DNA from: an uncultured bacterium
Lineage (GTDB): Bacteria; Bacteroidota; Rhodothermia; Rhodothermales; UBA10348
Direction of reading: 5' to 3'
Assembly: GCA_943788505.1 (NCBI GenBank)
Contig: CALSQR010000001.1
Span: forward strand, 62,001 to 126,000
DNA: 64,000 nt
Part shown: piece after piece, positions 45,960-54,593 of the stretch
How positions within the stretch are numbered: position 1 is the first letter of the stretch
Layout: every line of letters starts with the position of its first letter
The notes under the pieces: generated by a model
What the model was told of the DNA's origin: nothing
The model's database searches: none
Seen by the model: only the letters and a program-made list of their open reading frames with translations
Made by a program: the position numbers and the translations under genes

Positions 45960-47813
45960 ATGCAAGGAAACGGTTTCAAGATTTTCCTGACGGGGTTCTT
46001 TCTGGTCATGACAGGATACTATCTGTATCCATCGGCCCAGAAGTACTTCATGAATCAGGAAATGGAAAGCATGACGCAAGAAGAGCGTGCCACCTTTGAG
46101 CACGACAACATCGTCAAAATCAAAAGCCTCGATGAGCGTGCGCTCAAACTCGGGCTCGACCTTTTAGGTGGCATGCATGTCACTCTGGAAGTTCGGGTTG
46201 AAGCACTTATCAGAGAGTTGGCCACTGATGTGGACGACACCTTTGAGGAAGTATTGGCGGCCGCAACGGCCTCTTCCATCCAGTCAACGGACGGATCGAT
46301 CATCCAATTCTTCGTGCAAGAATTTGAATCACGGGATGCAGATGCTCGTCTTTCCCGCTACTTCCGCAACGAAGCTGCAGGCATCACCCGTCGTTCGACG
46401 AACGATGATGTCGCAGCTTATCTGCAAACAGAAGCGGACGAAGCGGTCACTCGCGCCATTTCGATTATTCGAGACCGCGTAGACCGTTATGGTGTCACTG
46501 AGCCTTCAATTACGCAGCAGGGAAGCCGCCGCATTATTGTTGAGCTACCAGGTATTGATGATCCAGACCGAATCAGGGGACTTCTAAGGGGTACTGCCCG
46601 CCTAGAATTCCGCCTAATGGTGGATCCCGCCGAGAACGTTCGCGCTCTGCAGCGTGTCATAGATTACTATGAAACGGTTACAGATAGCAGCGATGTTGCA
46701 GAAGCCGATACGACCTTTGATGTCAATGAGCTGCTCGCGCCTGATGCCGCAGGATCAGGTAATGAATTGCTTGATGTCATGCAGCCAACGGGTCAGGGCG
46801 TGGAATTCGGTATTGTTGCCGAAGAAGACACTGCAGCGGTGAACCAGATGCTTCTCATCCCTGCTGTGCAGGATTTGCTGCCTCGCGGTGTCAAATACAT
46901 GTACACCTCTGCTCCAATCGGTACCACCGCAGAAGGTTTGGAGCTGTACCGTTTACTGGGTGTTCGAACTGAAATCGAGCTTACTGGTGACGTAATCACA
47001 GATGCTCGGGTTGATTTTGAGCAGTTCACGAACGTTCCCGAGGTCAGCATGACAATGAACTCGGAAGGGTCTCGCACTTGGGCCCGTATTACGGGGGCAA
47101 ACGTTGGTAGCAATGTGGCAATTGTGCTCGATGGCGTTGTGTACTCCTATCCAAATGTGCTTCAGCGCATCACGGGAGGACGCTCCAACATCACCAACTT
47201 GGACTCACAAGCCGAAGCACAAGATGTTGTTACGGTGCTAAAGTCGGGTGCCCTGCCTGCACCTGTTGAGATCGTTCAGGAAAGCACTGTTGGACCAAGC
47301 CTTGGTGCCGCGTCCATCAAAGCTGGTCTAAACTCAGTGATGTTCGGTCTGCTACTCGTAGCATTGTTCATGATCCTCTATTACCGCTCGAGCGGAATGG
47401 TCGCTGATCTGGCGTTGATTCTGAACATGATATTTATCCTTGGCATTTTGGCTGGATTTAATGCCACGTTAACGTTGCCAGGTATTGCTGGTATCGTGTT
47501 GACGATTGGTATGGCGGTTGATGCCAACGTGCTCATCTTCGAGCGTGTTCGCGAGGAGCAGTCAACTGGGAAGTCACTGAAAGCAGCTATTGAGGGAGGA
47601 TACGGGAAGGCACTTTCCGCCATTTTCGATGCTAACATTACAACGTTTTTCGTTGGCGTCATTCTGTATTCCTTTGGAGTTGGCCCGATTCAGGGTTTTG
47701 CCGTCACGTTGATGGCCGGCATCCTGTCCTCCATGTTCACCGCTATTGTATTCACCCGCATCATCATGGATTACGTGGTGGTAGATCGCAAGCTGAGCGT
47801 AAGCTTCGGCTGA
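45960..47813 (+). CDS. secD: Protein-export membrane protein SecD
   Basis: The 617-residue protein is the SecD half of the SecDF complex, which uses the proton gradient to pull proteins through SecYEG. One N-terminal helix (about 8-25) is followed by the large periplasmic P1 domain with LGLDLLGGMHVTLEV (motif D1) and RDRVDRYGVTEPSI (D3-like). Five more helices lie at 445-610, with AGIVLTIGMAVDANVLIFERVREE (D5) and GYGKALSAIFDANITTFFVG. The periplasmic part is enlarged relative to E. coli in an Asp/Glu-rich segment near 235-265. secF follows after 52 bases. Confidence 0.96.
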   Translation: MQGNGFKIFLTGFFLVMTGYYLYPSAQKYFMNQEMESMTQEERATFEHDNIVKIKSLDERALKLGLDLLGGMHVTLEVRVEALIRELATDVDDTFEEVLAAATASSIQSTDGSIIQFFVQEFESRDADARLSRYFRNEAAGITRRSTNDDVAAYLQTEADEAVTRAISIIRDRVDRYGVTEPSITQQGSRRIIVELPGIDDPDRIRGLLRGTARLEFRLMVDPAENVRALQRVIDYYETVTDSSDVAEADTTFDVNELLAPDAAGSGNELLDVMQPTGQGVEFGIVAEEDTAAVNQMLLIPAVQDLLPRGVKYMYTSAPIGTTAEGLELYRLLGVRTEIELTGDVITDARVDFEQFTNVPEVSMTMNSEGSRTWARITGANVGSNVAIVLDGVVYSYPNVLQRITGGRSNITNLDSQAEAQDVVTVLKSGALPAPVEIVQESTVGPSLGAASIKAGLNSVMFGLLLVALFMILYYRSSGMVADLALILNMIFILGILAGFNATLTLPGIAGIVLTIGMAVDANVLIFERVREEQSTGKSLKAAIEGGYGKALSAIFDANITTFFVGVILYSFGVGPIQGFAVTLMAGILSSMFTAIVFTRIIMDYVVVDRKLSVSFG

Positions 47814-47865
47814 GTCGGTGAACTGACAACACATTAGGCCCGTTGGGCCCAGAAGAAAAATCATC

Positions 47866-48780
47866 ATGCGTATTTTTGAAAACACGAAGTTCCGCTTTAT
47901 CGCCAGTCGGAAGAAAGGATATATCTTTTCCGCCATTCTGCTGACGATTTCGATCGGATCCTTATTTATCCACGGGCTAGAGCTCGGGATTGATTTCAAG
48001 GGTGGTCGAGAGTTCGTTATCGACACAACAGATCCGCTGGACGTGACCGCTGTCCGAGCAGAATTGGGCGACATACTCGACGGCTCGCTAGAAGTCAAGT
48101 CGTATAACAACGGCGAGCAGATGCTCATCCGCACCTCTGACGAAGAAGATGTGTCGGTTGTACAGGGCAAGATTCTGAACACAATTGGTTCTTCTTTCGA
48201 AGGATCATCTCCTACGGTTGAAAGCACCTATGTAGTCACCGCACGGTTCGCCGAGGATCTTAAGCGAGGAGCGATATACTCTATCCTCGGATCCCTTTTG
48301 GTCATCTTCGTCTACATCCTACTTCGTTTTGAATGGCGATTTGGTGTAGGGGCAGTAGTAGCTCTTTTCCATGACGTGACGATCACGCTAGGCGTATTCT
48401 CCATTTTTCATGGCCTTCTTGGGTTCTCATTGCAGATCGACCAAACGATCATTGCCGGATTCCTCACTATTGTGGGGTATTCGCTGAACGACACGGTGGT
48501 TGTTTTTGACAGGATTCGTGAATACACGGGTATTTTTAAATCCGAGAGCTACGATGACGTGATTAATAAGTCTATAAACAACACACTGAGCCGTACGGTG
48601 ATAACCTCCAGCACGACCTTGTTCGTGGTAGTGATCCTATTTATATTCGGTGGAGAGGTGCTTCGCGGATTTGCGTTCGCCCTCATCATCGGTATTGCAA
48701 TCGGGACTTACTCCTCGATTTTTGTGGCCTCACCGCTGGTTCTTGAACTCCGCAAACGCGCTGCCGTCGTTCGGCGCTAA
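47866..48780 (+). CDS. secF: Protein-export membrane protein SecF
   Basis: The 304-residue partner of SecD has a first helix at about 18-38, the LGIDFKGGREFVI motif near residue 43, a periplasmic domain, and five C-terminal helices. The family segments are LVIFVYILLRFEWRFGVGAVVALFHDV, GFLTIVGYSLNDTVVVFDRIRE and NNTLSRTVITSSTTL. It forms the SecDF motor with the preceding gene product. A modest AGAAG-type ribosome site precedes its ATG. Confidence 0.96.
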   Translation: MRIFENTKFRFIASRKKGYIFSAILLTISIGSLFIHGLELGIDFKGGREFVIDTTDPLDVTAVRAELGDILDGSLEVKSYNNGEQMLIRTSDEEDVSVVQGKILNTIGSSFEGSSPTVESTYVVTARFAEDLKRGAIYSILGSLLVIFVYILLRFEWRFGVGAVVALFHDVTITLGVFSIFHGLLGFSLQIDQTIIAGFLTIVGYSLNDTVVVFDRIREYTGIFKSESYDDVINKSINNTLSRTVITSSTTLFVVVILFIFGGEVLRGFAFALIIGIAIGTYSSIFVASPLVLELRKRAAVVRR

Positions 48781-48831
48781 CGGATTGGCGACGGTCCGGC
48801 ATAACACTGATCCCACGTACTAGGAAATAAC

Positions 48832-49179
48832 ATGAATTACAACGTAGACGAACGTTACAACAGTGTGGTTATCACGCTGAAAGGCAATGTGATGGGAGGC
48901 CCTGATGGCTCCAAACTGCACGACACGCTTCACGAACTACAGGAAGCAGGTAAGACCAACGTGGTCGTCGACCTGTCGAAGTTCAAGTTCATGAACTCAA
49001 GTGGGCTCGGTATGCTTATCAGCGCCATGACAACTATGCGCAATGCAGGAGGCGATCTGCGTCTTGCTAAAGTAGCAGACCGCATCCAGTCTTTGCTGGT
49101 CATCACAAAGCTGATCACGGTGTTCAAGCATTTTGAATCAGTAGAAGATGCAGCCAAGAGCTACGAACAGGACGCCTGA
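48832..49179 (+). CDS. STAS-domain anti-sigma-factor antagonist-like protein
   Basis: The 115-residue protein is a single STAS domain. The core is TNVVVDLSKFKFMNSSGLGMLISA, in which a Ser of MNSSGLG matches the phosphorylated Ser of SpoIIAA and RsbV. AGGDLRLAKVADRIQSLL and FKHFESVEDA complete the fold. Such proteins bind anti-sigma kinases in partner-switching systems, but no RsbW-type kinase or phosphatase is adjacent. AGGA lies ten bases before the ATG. It is the last gene before a strong terminator, so it may be transcribed with secDF. Confidence 0.92.
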   Translation: MNYNVDERYNSVVITLKGNVMGGPDGSKLHDTLHELQEAGKTNVVVDLSKFKFMNSSGLGMLISAMTTMRNAGGDLRLAKVADRIQSLLVITKLITVFKHFESVEDAAKSYEQDA

Positions 49180-49232
49180 GTTCTGTTTCTCCCGACTGCT
49201 TCGGTCGGAACGGGAGGCTAAATGATAGAGAC

Positions 49233-49276
49233 CGAATGAGGCGGCGGGCCCTGGCCCGCCGCCTCATTCGTGTTTT
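49233..49276 (+). terminator. Long perfect-stem terminator after the STAS gene
   Basis: An 18-bp perfect inverted repeat (49233-49250 with 49253-49270) with only two bases between the arms is followed by TGTTTTC. It ends the secD-secF-STAS transcript. Because the stem is fully symmetric it may also act on the other strand, though no A-run precedes it. Confidence 0.9.
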
Positions 49277-49357
49277 CAAATTAGCTCTTTGCCTCAGGTT
49301 AAAAGAGCCTTCAGCCGGCACATTCATGTCCGGCACGATTCTGATAAAAGGTCAGCC

Positions 49358-50632
49358 ATGCCAGTTACGGTAGTCATTGGAAGTCAATGGGGCGATGAGG
49401 GGAAAGGCAAGATTGTCGATCTCATCAGCCAAGACATAGACATTGTTGCACGGTACCAAGGCGGTGCCAATGCAGGTCATACGATTTGCTGGGAGGACAA
49501 AACATTTGTTCTTCATCTGGTGCCGAGCGGCATATTCCATGAAGGGGTAAAATGCGTCATTGGAAACGGTGTTGTCATTGATCCAGTTGCGGTCATGGAA
49601 GAGATCAATATGATCCGCGATCTTGGATACAGTGTAGAGGGCCGGCTCCACATATCGCACAACGCGCACCTGATCATGCCTTACCACAAAAAAGTGGAAG
49701 AGGCTAGAGAGCGTTGGAGAGATGCTGGTGCCATTGGTACCACCGGTCGCGGAATTGGTCCTGCGTACGTGGACAAATTTGCCAGAACAGGCATCCGCGT
49801 CGTGGATTTGCTCGACCGGGATGTACTCCGTAAAAAGCTCCTCCTATCGATGGAGGAGAAGAATGCCATTCTCCAGAATGTTTACGGCGCCGAGAAACTG
49901 GACATCAATGCCATTATCGAGGAGTATGTAGAGTTCGACAAGCTGATAGATCCATTTGTGACTGACACGACAGATCTATTATGTAGTGCACTGCGCGATG
50001 GGAAAAATGTCCTCGCAGAAGGCGCCCAAGGGTCTCTATTGGACGTTGATTTTGGTACATACCCGTTTGTGACATCTTCGCATCCAACCGTTGGCGGATG
50101 CTGTACAGGCTTAGGAGTGCCCCCTACCTCTATTAATCGGGTGATTGGAATAGTCAAAGCGTACTCTACGCGTGTAGGGAACGGACCTTTCCCAACTGAA
50201 TTGCTTGATGATCAAGGCGACGAGCTTCGCACGACAGGGGGTGAGTTTGGTGCGACTACCGGGCGTCCTCGTCGTTGTGGATGGTTAGACCTGGTTGCGC
50301 TACGCTATACGAGCATGATCAATGGCTTTACAGATCTGGCTATTACCAAGTTAGATGTGCTCTCCAACCTCGAGGAGATTAAAGTATGCACGGGGTACAA
50401 GGTCAACGGATCATCTACCAATCGATTCCCCAATGACATTCGTACGCTTGAGCAAGTTGAACCTGAGTACGAAACGTTTCCTGGTTGGGGAACTGACATT
50501 ACCGGAGTTACCTCAATGGATGACCTCCCAACAGAAGCACGCGACTATCTCACGTTCATGTCAGACTTCCTCGGGGTACGGGCGAGTATCGTTTCCTCGG
50601 GCCCGAAACGTGAGCAAACCATTCTGTGCTAA
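49358..50632 (+). CDS. purA: Adenylosuccinate synthetase
   Basis: This 424-residue enzyme converts IMP and aspartate to adenylosuccinate with GTP, the first committed step to AMP. The ATG at 49358 gives the usual MPVTVVIGSQWGDEGKGK start, with the phosphate loop at residues 10-18; a longer in-frame reading to 49289 has no family support. Other signatures are RYQGGANAGHT (catalytic His), TTGRGIGPAYVDK, EGAQGSLLDVDFGTYPFVTSS and EFGATTGRPRRCGWLD. It is followed after six bases by the histidine kinase gene. Confidence 0.97.
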   Translation: MPVTVVIGSQWGDEGKGKIVDLISQDIDIVARYQGGANAGHTICWEDKTFVLHLVPSGIFHEGVKCVIGNGVVIDPVAVMEEINMIRDLGYSVEGRLHISHNAHLIMPYHKKVEEARERWRDAGAIGTTGRGIGPAYVDKFARTGIRVVDLLDRDVLRKKLLLSMEEKNAILQNVYGAEKLDINAIIEEYVEFDKLIDPFVTDTTDLLCSALRDGKNVLAEGAQGSLLDVDFGTYPFVTSSHPTVGGCCTGLGVPPTSINRVIGIVKAYSTRVGNGPFPTELLDDQGDELRTTGGEFGATTGRPRRCGWLDLVALRYTSMINGFTDLAITKLDVLSNLEEIKVCTGYKVNGSSTNRFPNDIRTLEQVEPEYETFPGWGTDITGVTSMDDLPTEARDYLTFMSDFLGVRASIVSSGPKREQTILC

Positions 50633-50638
50633 CATTGA

Positions 50639-52042
50639 ATGAGAGCCTATAGGGTATCGGTCAATCTGAAGCTGGGTCTTATCAGCTTTGCCGTGGTTAT
50701 CGCCGTGGCATCTCTGTGGTATACCACATCTATGGTAGACCGGCTAAAAGAGAGAGAAGAAGCTGTTATACAGCTGTGGGCAAAGGCCCTAGAACGGATT
50801 CCTCTAGACCAGCAACAAGTAGCAGACAACCCATTCCCAACTGAATTCAGAGAGTTGGAAGACCTCTTGATTGCGTGGCGTAATGTTCTAGGAGGGCCGT
50901 TGGATAGTATCAACCAAGAGGACTTTGAGCGGTATCGGCAAGCGTTGCTGTGGGCGCAGAGTAGTCCTCGTTCTGGAGAGATCAATTTTATCCAAGAAGC
51001 TTTTTTTGGTGACACCCAACTCTTCGGTGGTATACCTGCGATTGTAGTTGATTCAACCTCTGGTAACCCTGGCCTCTGGCGTAACGTCAGAGTGGGTTCT
51101 GAATCAATGGAAGGTTTAAGCGACGAAGAAAGAGCCGCTCTCAGTGAAAACCTTATTGTTTTAGCTAGGGAAATGGCGTTGATCAATCAACCTATCCCGA
51201 TTGTAGTCAACTTTCCTGAAACCGAAACGAGTCCACCCATTCGGTTTGTTCAATATCTCTATTACGGTGAGTCGGAACTAGTCGCTCGTTTAAGATGGTT
51301 TCCATACGTCCAGCTTCTTTTCGTCGGGCTTTTCGTGATGGTCGGGTACTTCGGGTTTTCCTACATACGACGAAGTGAACAAAGCAGTCTTTGGGTAGGG
51401 ATGGCGAAAGAGGCAGCCCACCAACTGGGAACTCCAATCTCTAGCTTGATGGGGTGGCTGGAGATGCTGCGGCTGCATTCCGGTGATACGGCCACAAAGG
51501 AAGAAACAGATACCTACGATGAGATCGAGAAAGATATTGCACGTCTGGAGAGAGTAACGGCTCGGTTTTCAGATATAGGTAGCTTGCCTAAACTGGAAAT
51601 ACTATCGCTAGCAACCGTCCTCACTGCCACAGCAGACTATATTCGTCGCAGGATTCCACAAAGTGGGTCATTTGTGAATGTAGAGGTCAATGCTGACTCT
51701 GATATTTACGTTCCTCTCAATGCTGAACTCTTTGAATGGGTGATAGAGAATCTGCTTAAAAATGCGCTTGATGCCATGGAAAGTGGTCGTGGTACAATTC
51801 TGATCGAAGCTAGTCAGGCTGGGGACACAGTCCGCATTGATGTTACGGATTCAGGAAAGGGAATCGATCGGCGCCAATGGAAGAACGTATTTCGTCCGGG
51901 ATACAGTACCAAGAAAAGAGGGTGGGGATTAGGTTTGAGCCTTGCCAAGAGAATCGTTGAGGACTACCACGGCGGCTCATTAACACTTGCCTCATCGCGT
52001 CCTGGCATCGGGACCACGTTTAGGATTGAGCTACCTGTTTAA
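50639..52042 (+). CDS. Membrane sensor histidine kinase
   Basis: The 467-residue kinase has an N-terminal helix (about 8-30), a periplasmic sensor region of about 190 residues, and a second helix (about 222-243). The cytoplasmic kinase core carries the H-box MAKEAAHQLGTPISSLMGWLE (His about 266), the N-box WVIENLLKNALDAM, the G1 box VTDSGKGID and the G2 box KKRGWGLGLSLAKRIVEDYHGG. The H-box with HQLGTP is the form common in Bacteroidota. No HAMP or PAS domain and no neighbouring response regulator are seen. It follows purA by six bases. Confidence 0.92.
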   Translation: MRAYRVSVNLKLGLISFAVVIAVASLWYTTSMVDRLKEREEAVIQLWAKALERIPLDQQQVADNPFPTEFRELEDLLIAWRNVLGGPLDSINQEDFERYRQALLWAQSSPRSGEINFIQEAFFGDTQLFGGIPAIVVDSTSGNPGLWRNVRVGSESMEGLSDEERAALSENLIVLAREMALINQPIPIVVNFPETETSPPIRFVQYLYYGESELVARLRWFPYVQLLFVGLFVMVGYFGFSYIRRSEQSSLWVGMAKEAAHQLGTPISSLMGWLEMLRLHSGDTATKEETDTYDEIEKDIARLERVTARFSDIGSLPKLEILSLATVLTATADYIRRRIPQSGSFVNVEVNADSDIYVPLNAELFEWVIENLLKNALDAMESGRGTILIEASQAGDTVRIDVTDSGKGIDRRQWKNVFRPGYSTKKRGWGLGLSLAKRIVEDYHGGSLTLASSRPGIGTTFRIELPV

Positions 52043-52065
52043 AGCCTGTGTAAAGCCTGTTTGAA
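52033..52065. repeat. Three tandem copies of an 11-base unit spanning the kinase stop codon
   Basis: The units read ACCTGTTTAAA (containing the last codons and the TAA stop), GCCTGTGTAAA and GCCTGTTTGAA. Copies differ by one or two bases. The array probably arose by slippage and adds no coding sequence. Confidence 0.6.
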
Positions 52066-52102
52066 GTTGTTGCACCACCCAGGTACGATAAAAGTCCTGC
52101 GC

Positions 52103-53215
52103 CTATTCGAACGAAAAACGATTGCGGAGATTTTCCATGTCTGGCGGGGAAATGGCCACATAAATGTCATCCCTGTGGCGCCAGATGGCTCTCGTCAGAT
52201 CCTCGATTGAACGAACGTCAGATCCTGATTCAGATGTAATCTGCTGAAGGATGCCACTGTCCACAATGAAGGTGGCCTCAACGTCGGTCAGGAAACGGTA
52301 GTCCAGCATAAAGACCTGAATTTCATCTGAACTTGTGCCATCCTGATAATGAAGAACAGGCAATTGAAGGTCGGATGCTGGCGTTGCAAGAGAAACCCCA
52401 ACTAGAAGCCCAGATTCGAGTGAAGGCACCTGCATAGTCCGGCTTAGTCGATCAAAAATATACCGTTCAATCTGGGCTGGGTCCTCACTACGAAAGGCTG
52501 GTTCATTGTCTACATCATACTGAGTGAGCACGTCGAACCATTCACCGTTGAGCCCTTTGTCCGCCGGTGTCGGAGGAGAGGTTATCCATGTACCAATTGC
52601 AGACGCTACAAGAATCAGTAGCACACCTATGGCAATGCGAGCCACAAGAGGGAAACGGTTTTTCGACTTTTTGCGGTTGCTTTGGCTAGCAGAGGCCTTG
52701 TTACCACCGTCATTGTCACCACCTAGGAATCTGCTCTCCCACTCATCTCTCCTAGTAGCAGGGACAGGGGAAAGGGACGCTGACAAGAAATCTTGCAATG
52801 CTCTCGACACCAATGGGTCCGTAACAGCATCCTTTGAAAAATCAGGATGTCTTTTTTCAAACGCTCGCCGAACCATAAGCAGGAAAACGCTTCGCTCAGA
52901 CGCATCCGTTGCACCCGGCTGAAAAGCCTGCATCACTGCAATACGACGGGACGGTTTTAGACGGAGCAATACATCTCCAACAAGATCTGCTATGAGGGAG
53001 GGTACCCGATCAGAGATCAACAGCTGACCTTTGTTGAGGGGTCGTCCGGGAATCGCACTCTGAATCAATTGCAAGATTAATTGAGCTGCTGGGGTATTGT
53101 CACCCTTTTGCCGCCGCTCGAGAGCCTCATCTACTAGAAGTGCCGCCTCAGCCTCTGAGTCCGCCGCTAGTTGGGCCATCAAATACAGTTCGTCAAGATC
53201 TCGCAATACTCTCAC
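52103..53215 (-). CDS. Single-pass membrane protein of unknown function
   Basis: The 370-residue protein has a helical cytoplasmic N-terminal region (about 1-165) with DSEAEAALLVDEALERR and FLLMVRRAFEKRHP. A basic linker and one membrane helix (about 192-210, VARIAIGVLLILVASAIGTW) follow, and an extracytoplasmic domain completes the chain. This layout resembles anti-sigma factors or membrane-anchored regulators, but I cannot match a family. The GTG start overlaps the stop of the SAM hydroxide adenosyltransferase (GTGA), so translation is coupled and the two may be functionally linked. Confidence 0.8.
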   Translation of the reverse strand: MRVLRDLDELYLMAQLAADSEAEAALLVDEALERRQKGDNTPAAQLILQLIQSAIPGRPLNKGQLLISDRVPSLIADLVGDVLLRLKPSRRIAVMQAFQPGATDASERSVFLLMVRRAFEKRHPDFSKDAVTDPLVSRALQDFLSASLSPVPATRRDEWESRFLGGDNDGGNKASASQSNRKKSKNRFPLVARIAIGVLLILVASAIGTWITSPPTPADKGLNGEWFDVLTQYDVDNEPAFRSEDPAQIERYIFDRLSRTMQVPSLESGLLVGVSLATPASDLQLPVLHYQDGTSSDEIQVFMLDYRFLTDVEATFIVDSGILQQITSESGSDVRSIEDLTRAIWRHRDDIYVAISPPDMENLRNRFSFE

Positions 53216-54030
53216 TCGGTACCTTTTTCGTCGATGAAGAGGATGTTGACGGGCGCGCCTTTGCGGATATCCAACAAGCTGCTTGCAGAATCCCGGTGGA
53301 TCGCAATTTCAAGGAAGTCGTTACTGTCGAACAGAACCGTAGCTTCCCCTGCCTCTACGTTTCCATAGGTGAAACTGTTCGAAGCGATTATAGAAGAGCC
53401 AGCATAACACTTGAACGATCGTCCCTTGCTATGAGAATCAAAAAGCTTGCGATCGATATTTGTTATGCAGTTCCCAAACCTATCCACGTGAACAACCCAA
53501 CCCTGGATGCCTTGACTGTCAGCAATGGGCAGCGCCCAGTGCAAGGCCTTAATGGAAGAAACAGGGGTGCCGGCAGAGGATAACGTTAGCCCACCTGCCA
53601 ATCGTGCGGCGACAGGAGCAAATACATCTCGACCGTGGAACGTGGCGCTAGGAACAGGATCACCCCAGAATTTGGGCAGATCTAATTCCACAATGAGATC
53701 GGCCGGTTGGCCGGTCAGCAGCAAGGAAAACAGTCCGTTATCTGGCCCTACGAAATACTGATTCATGTACTGCAGTGCTATGGCCCGACGGTCTGAACCA
53801 ACGCCTGGATCTACGACAGATAGGTGTACAGTACCATCGGGGAAGTGGGGGACAACACTTCGAAGAATAAAAGCGCCCTCCATCACATCGTGCGGCGACA
53901 CATGATGTGTGATATCTACAATTCTGACGTCTGGGTTTATGCCAAGGATAACACCTTTCATGGACGCTACATATCCGTCCTGGGTGCCGAAGTCAGTCGT
54001 GAGGGTTAGTATGCCTGAAGTTGCAAACAA
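53212..54030 (-). CDS. SAM hydroxide adenosyltransferase (DUF62 family)
   Basis: The 272-residue protein cleaves S-adenosylmethionine with water to adenosine and methionine, in the family that also holds the SAM fluorinase and chlorinase. Conserved segments are LTTDFGTQDGYVASMKG at the N-terminus, IVDITHHVSPHDVMEGAFIL, SVVDPGVGSDRRAIAL and FVGPDNGLFS. The insertion loop specific to fluorinase is absent, and an Asp-Arg-His water-activating set is compatible with hydrolysis. It begins at a TTG about 170 bases from the divergent yraN and runs into the coupled membrane protein gene. Its physiological role is not settled. Confidence 0.92.
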   Translation of the reverse strand: MFATSGILTLTTDFGTQDGYVASMKGVILGINPDVRIVDITHHVSPHDVMEGAFILRSVVPHFPDGTVHLSVVDPGVGSDRRAIALQYMNQYFVGPDNGLFSLLLTGQPADLIVELDLPKFWGDPVPSATFHGRDVFAPVAARLAGGLTLSSAGTPVSSIKALHWALPIADSQGIQGWVVHVDRFGNCITNIDRKLFDSHSKGRSFKCYAGSSIIASNSFTYGNVEAGEATVLFDSNDFLEIAIHRDSASSLLDIRKGAPVNILFIDEKGTE

Positions 54031-54102
54031 GCAGATCGGGTGTCTTTGAAGGGTAACGGTCTCAAGATACTCACAGGCTGACTTCCGCGAACATCCATAT
54101 CA

Positions 54103-54130
54103 AAGTCGGATCCCGACTTCGTTTTTTTTT
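54103..54130 (+). terminator. Orphan plus-strand intrinsic terminator
   Basis: AAGTCGG (54103-54109) pairs with CCGACTT (54113-54119) over a three-base loop. Two bases later comes a run of nine T (54122-54130) on the plus strand. No plus-strand gene ends nearby: the last one stops at 52042, and minus-strand genes fill the space between. On the minus strand no T-run follows. It may therefore end a small RNA starting in the divergent gap or antisense to the DUF62 gene, or act as an attenuator ahead of yraN. Confidence 0.85.
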
Positions 54131-54200
54131 GTTTGGCCGCTTATAGATCAAGATCGTCACTTAGATCTACAATCTCCTCACACTCAACTATTGAAGCTTG

Positions 54201-54585
54201 ATGCCTTCCCACAAACAACAGAAAGGAGCTGCAGGAGAAAATCTAGCCGCTGCTATGCTCGAGAAGAAGGGCTACGTAATCATGGAGCGGAACTATCGCT
54301 TTTTAAAAGCAGAAGTTGATTTGATAGCCTTTCTTCCTGCCAAGGACTATACGCGCGGTGGTGACTTGGTATTTGTGGAGGTTAAATGGCGGCGTAATGC
54401 TGACTTCGCAACGCCCGAGGCGGCCGTTTCAGAAGCAAAAAAAACGCAATTTGCTTAATGCTGCTGAGGCTTTTCTACACGAGAGAAAGCTTGAGGGGAC
54501 ACCGTGTAGATTCGATGTCGTAGCTATCACCGGCGAGTGGAGTAGCCTGGATATTTTGCATATCGAATCAGCTTTTATTGGATGA
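54201..54585 (+). pseudogene. yraN: YraN/UPF0102-family nuclease-like gene with a frameshift
   Basis: The first frame (54201-54458) gives the YraN start: KGAAGENLAAAMLEKKGYVIMERNYR, then EVDLIAFLPAKD and VFVEVKWRRNADF, the (E)VDLI...VFVEVK core of a restriction-endonuclease-like fold. It stops soon after a run of eight A (54437-54444). The other frame continues the family C-terminus (AAEAFLHERKL, PCRFDVVAI) to 54585. Removing one A would give a normal protein of about 127 residues. Either this is a true single-base insertion, a slippage-corrected frame, or a homopolymer sequencing error. Confidence 0.85.
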
Positions 54586-54593
54586 CGTCCTGG

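Noticed and set aside
53212-54030. Fluorinase or chlorinase identity for the DUF62 protein
   Set aside because: The insertion typical of fluorinase is absent and the sequence fits the far more common hydroxide-using members.
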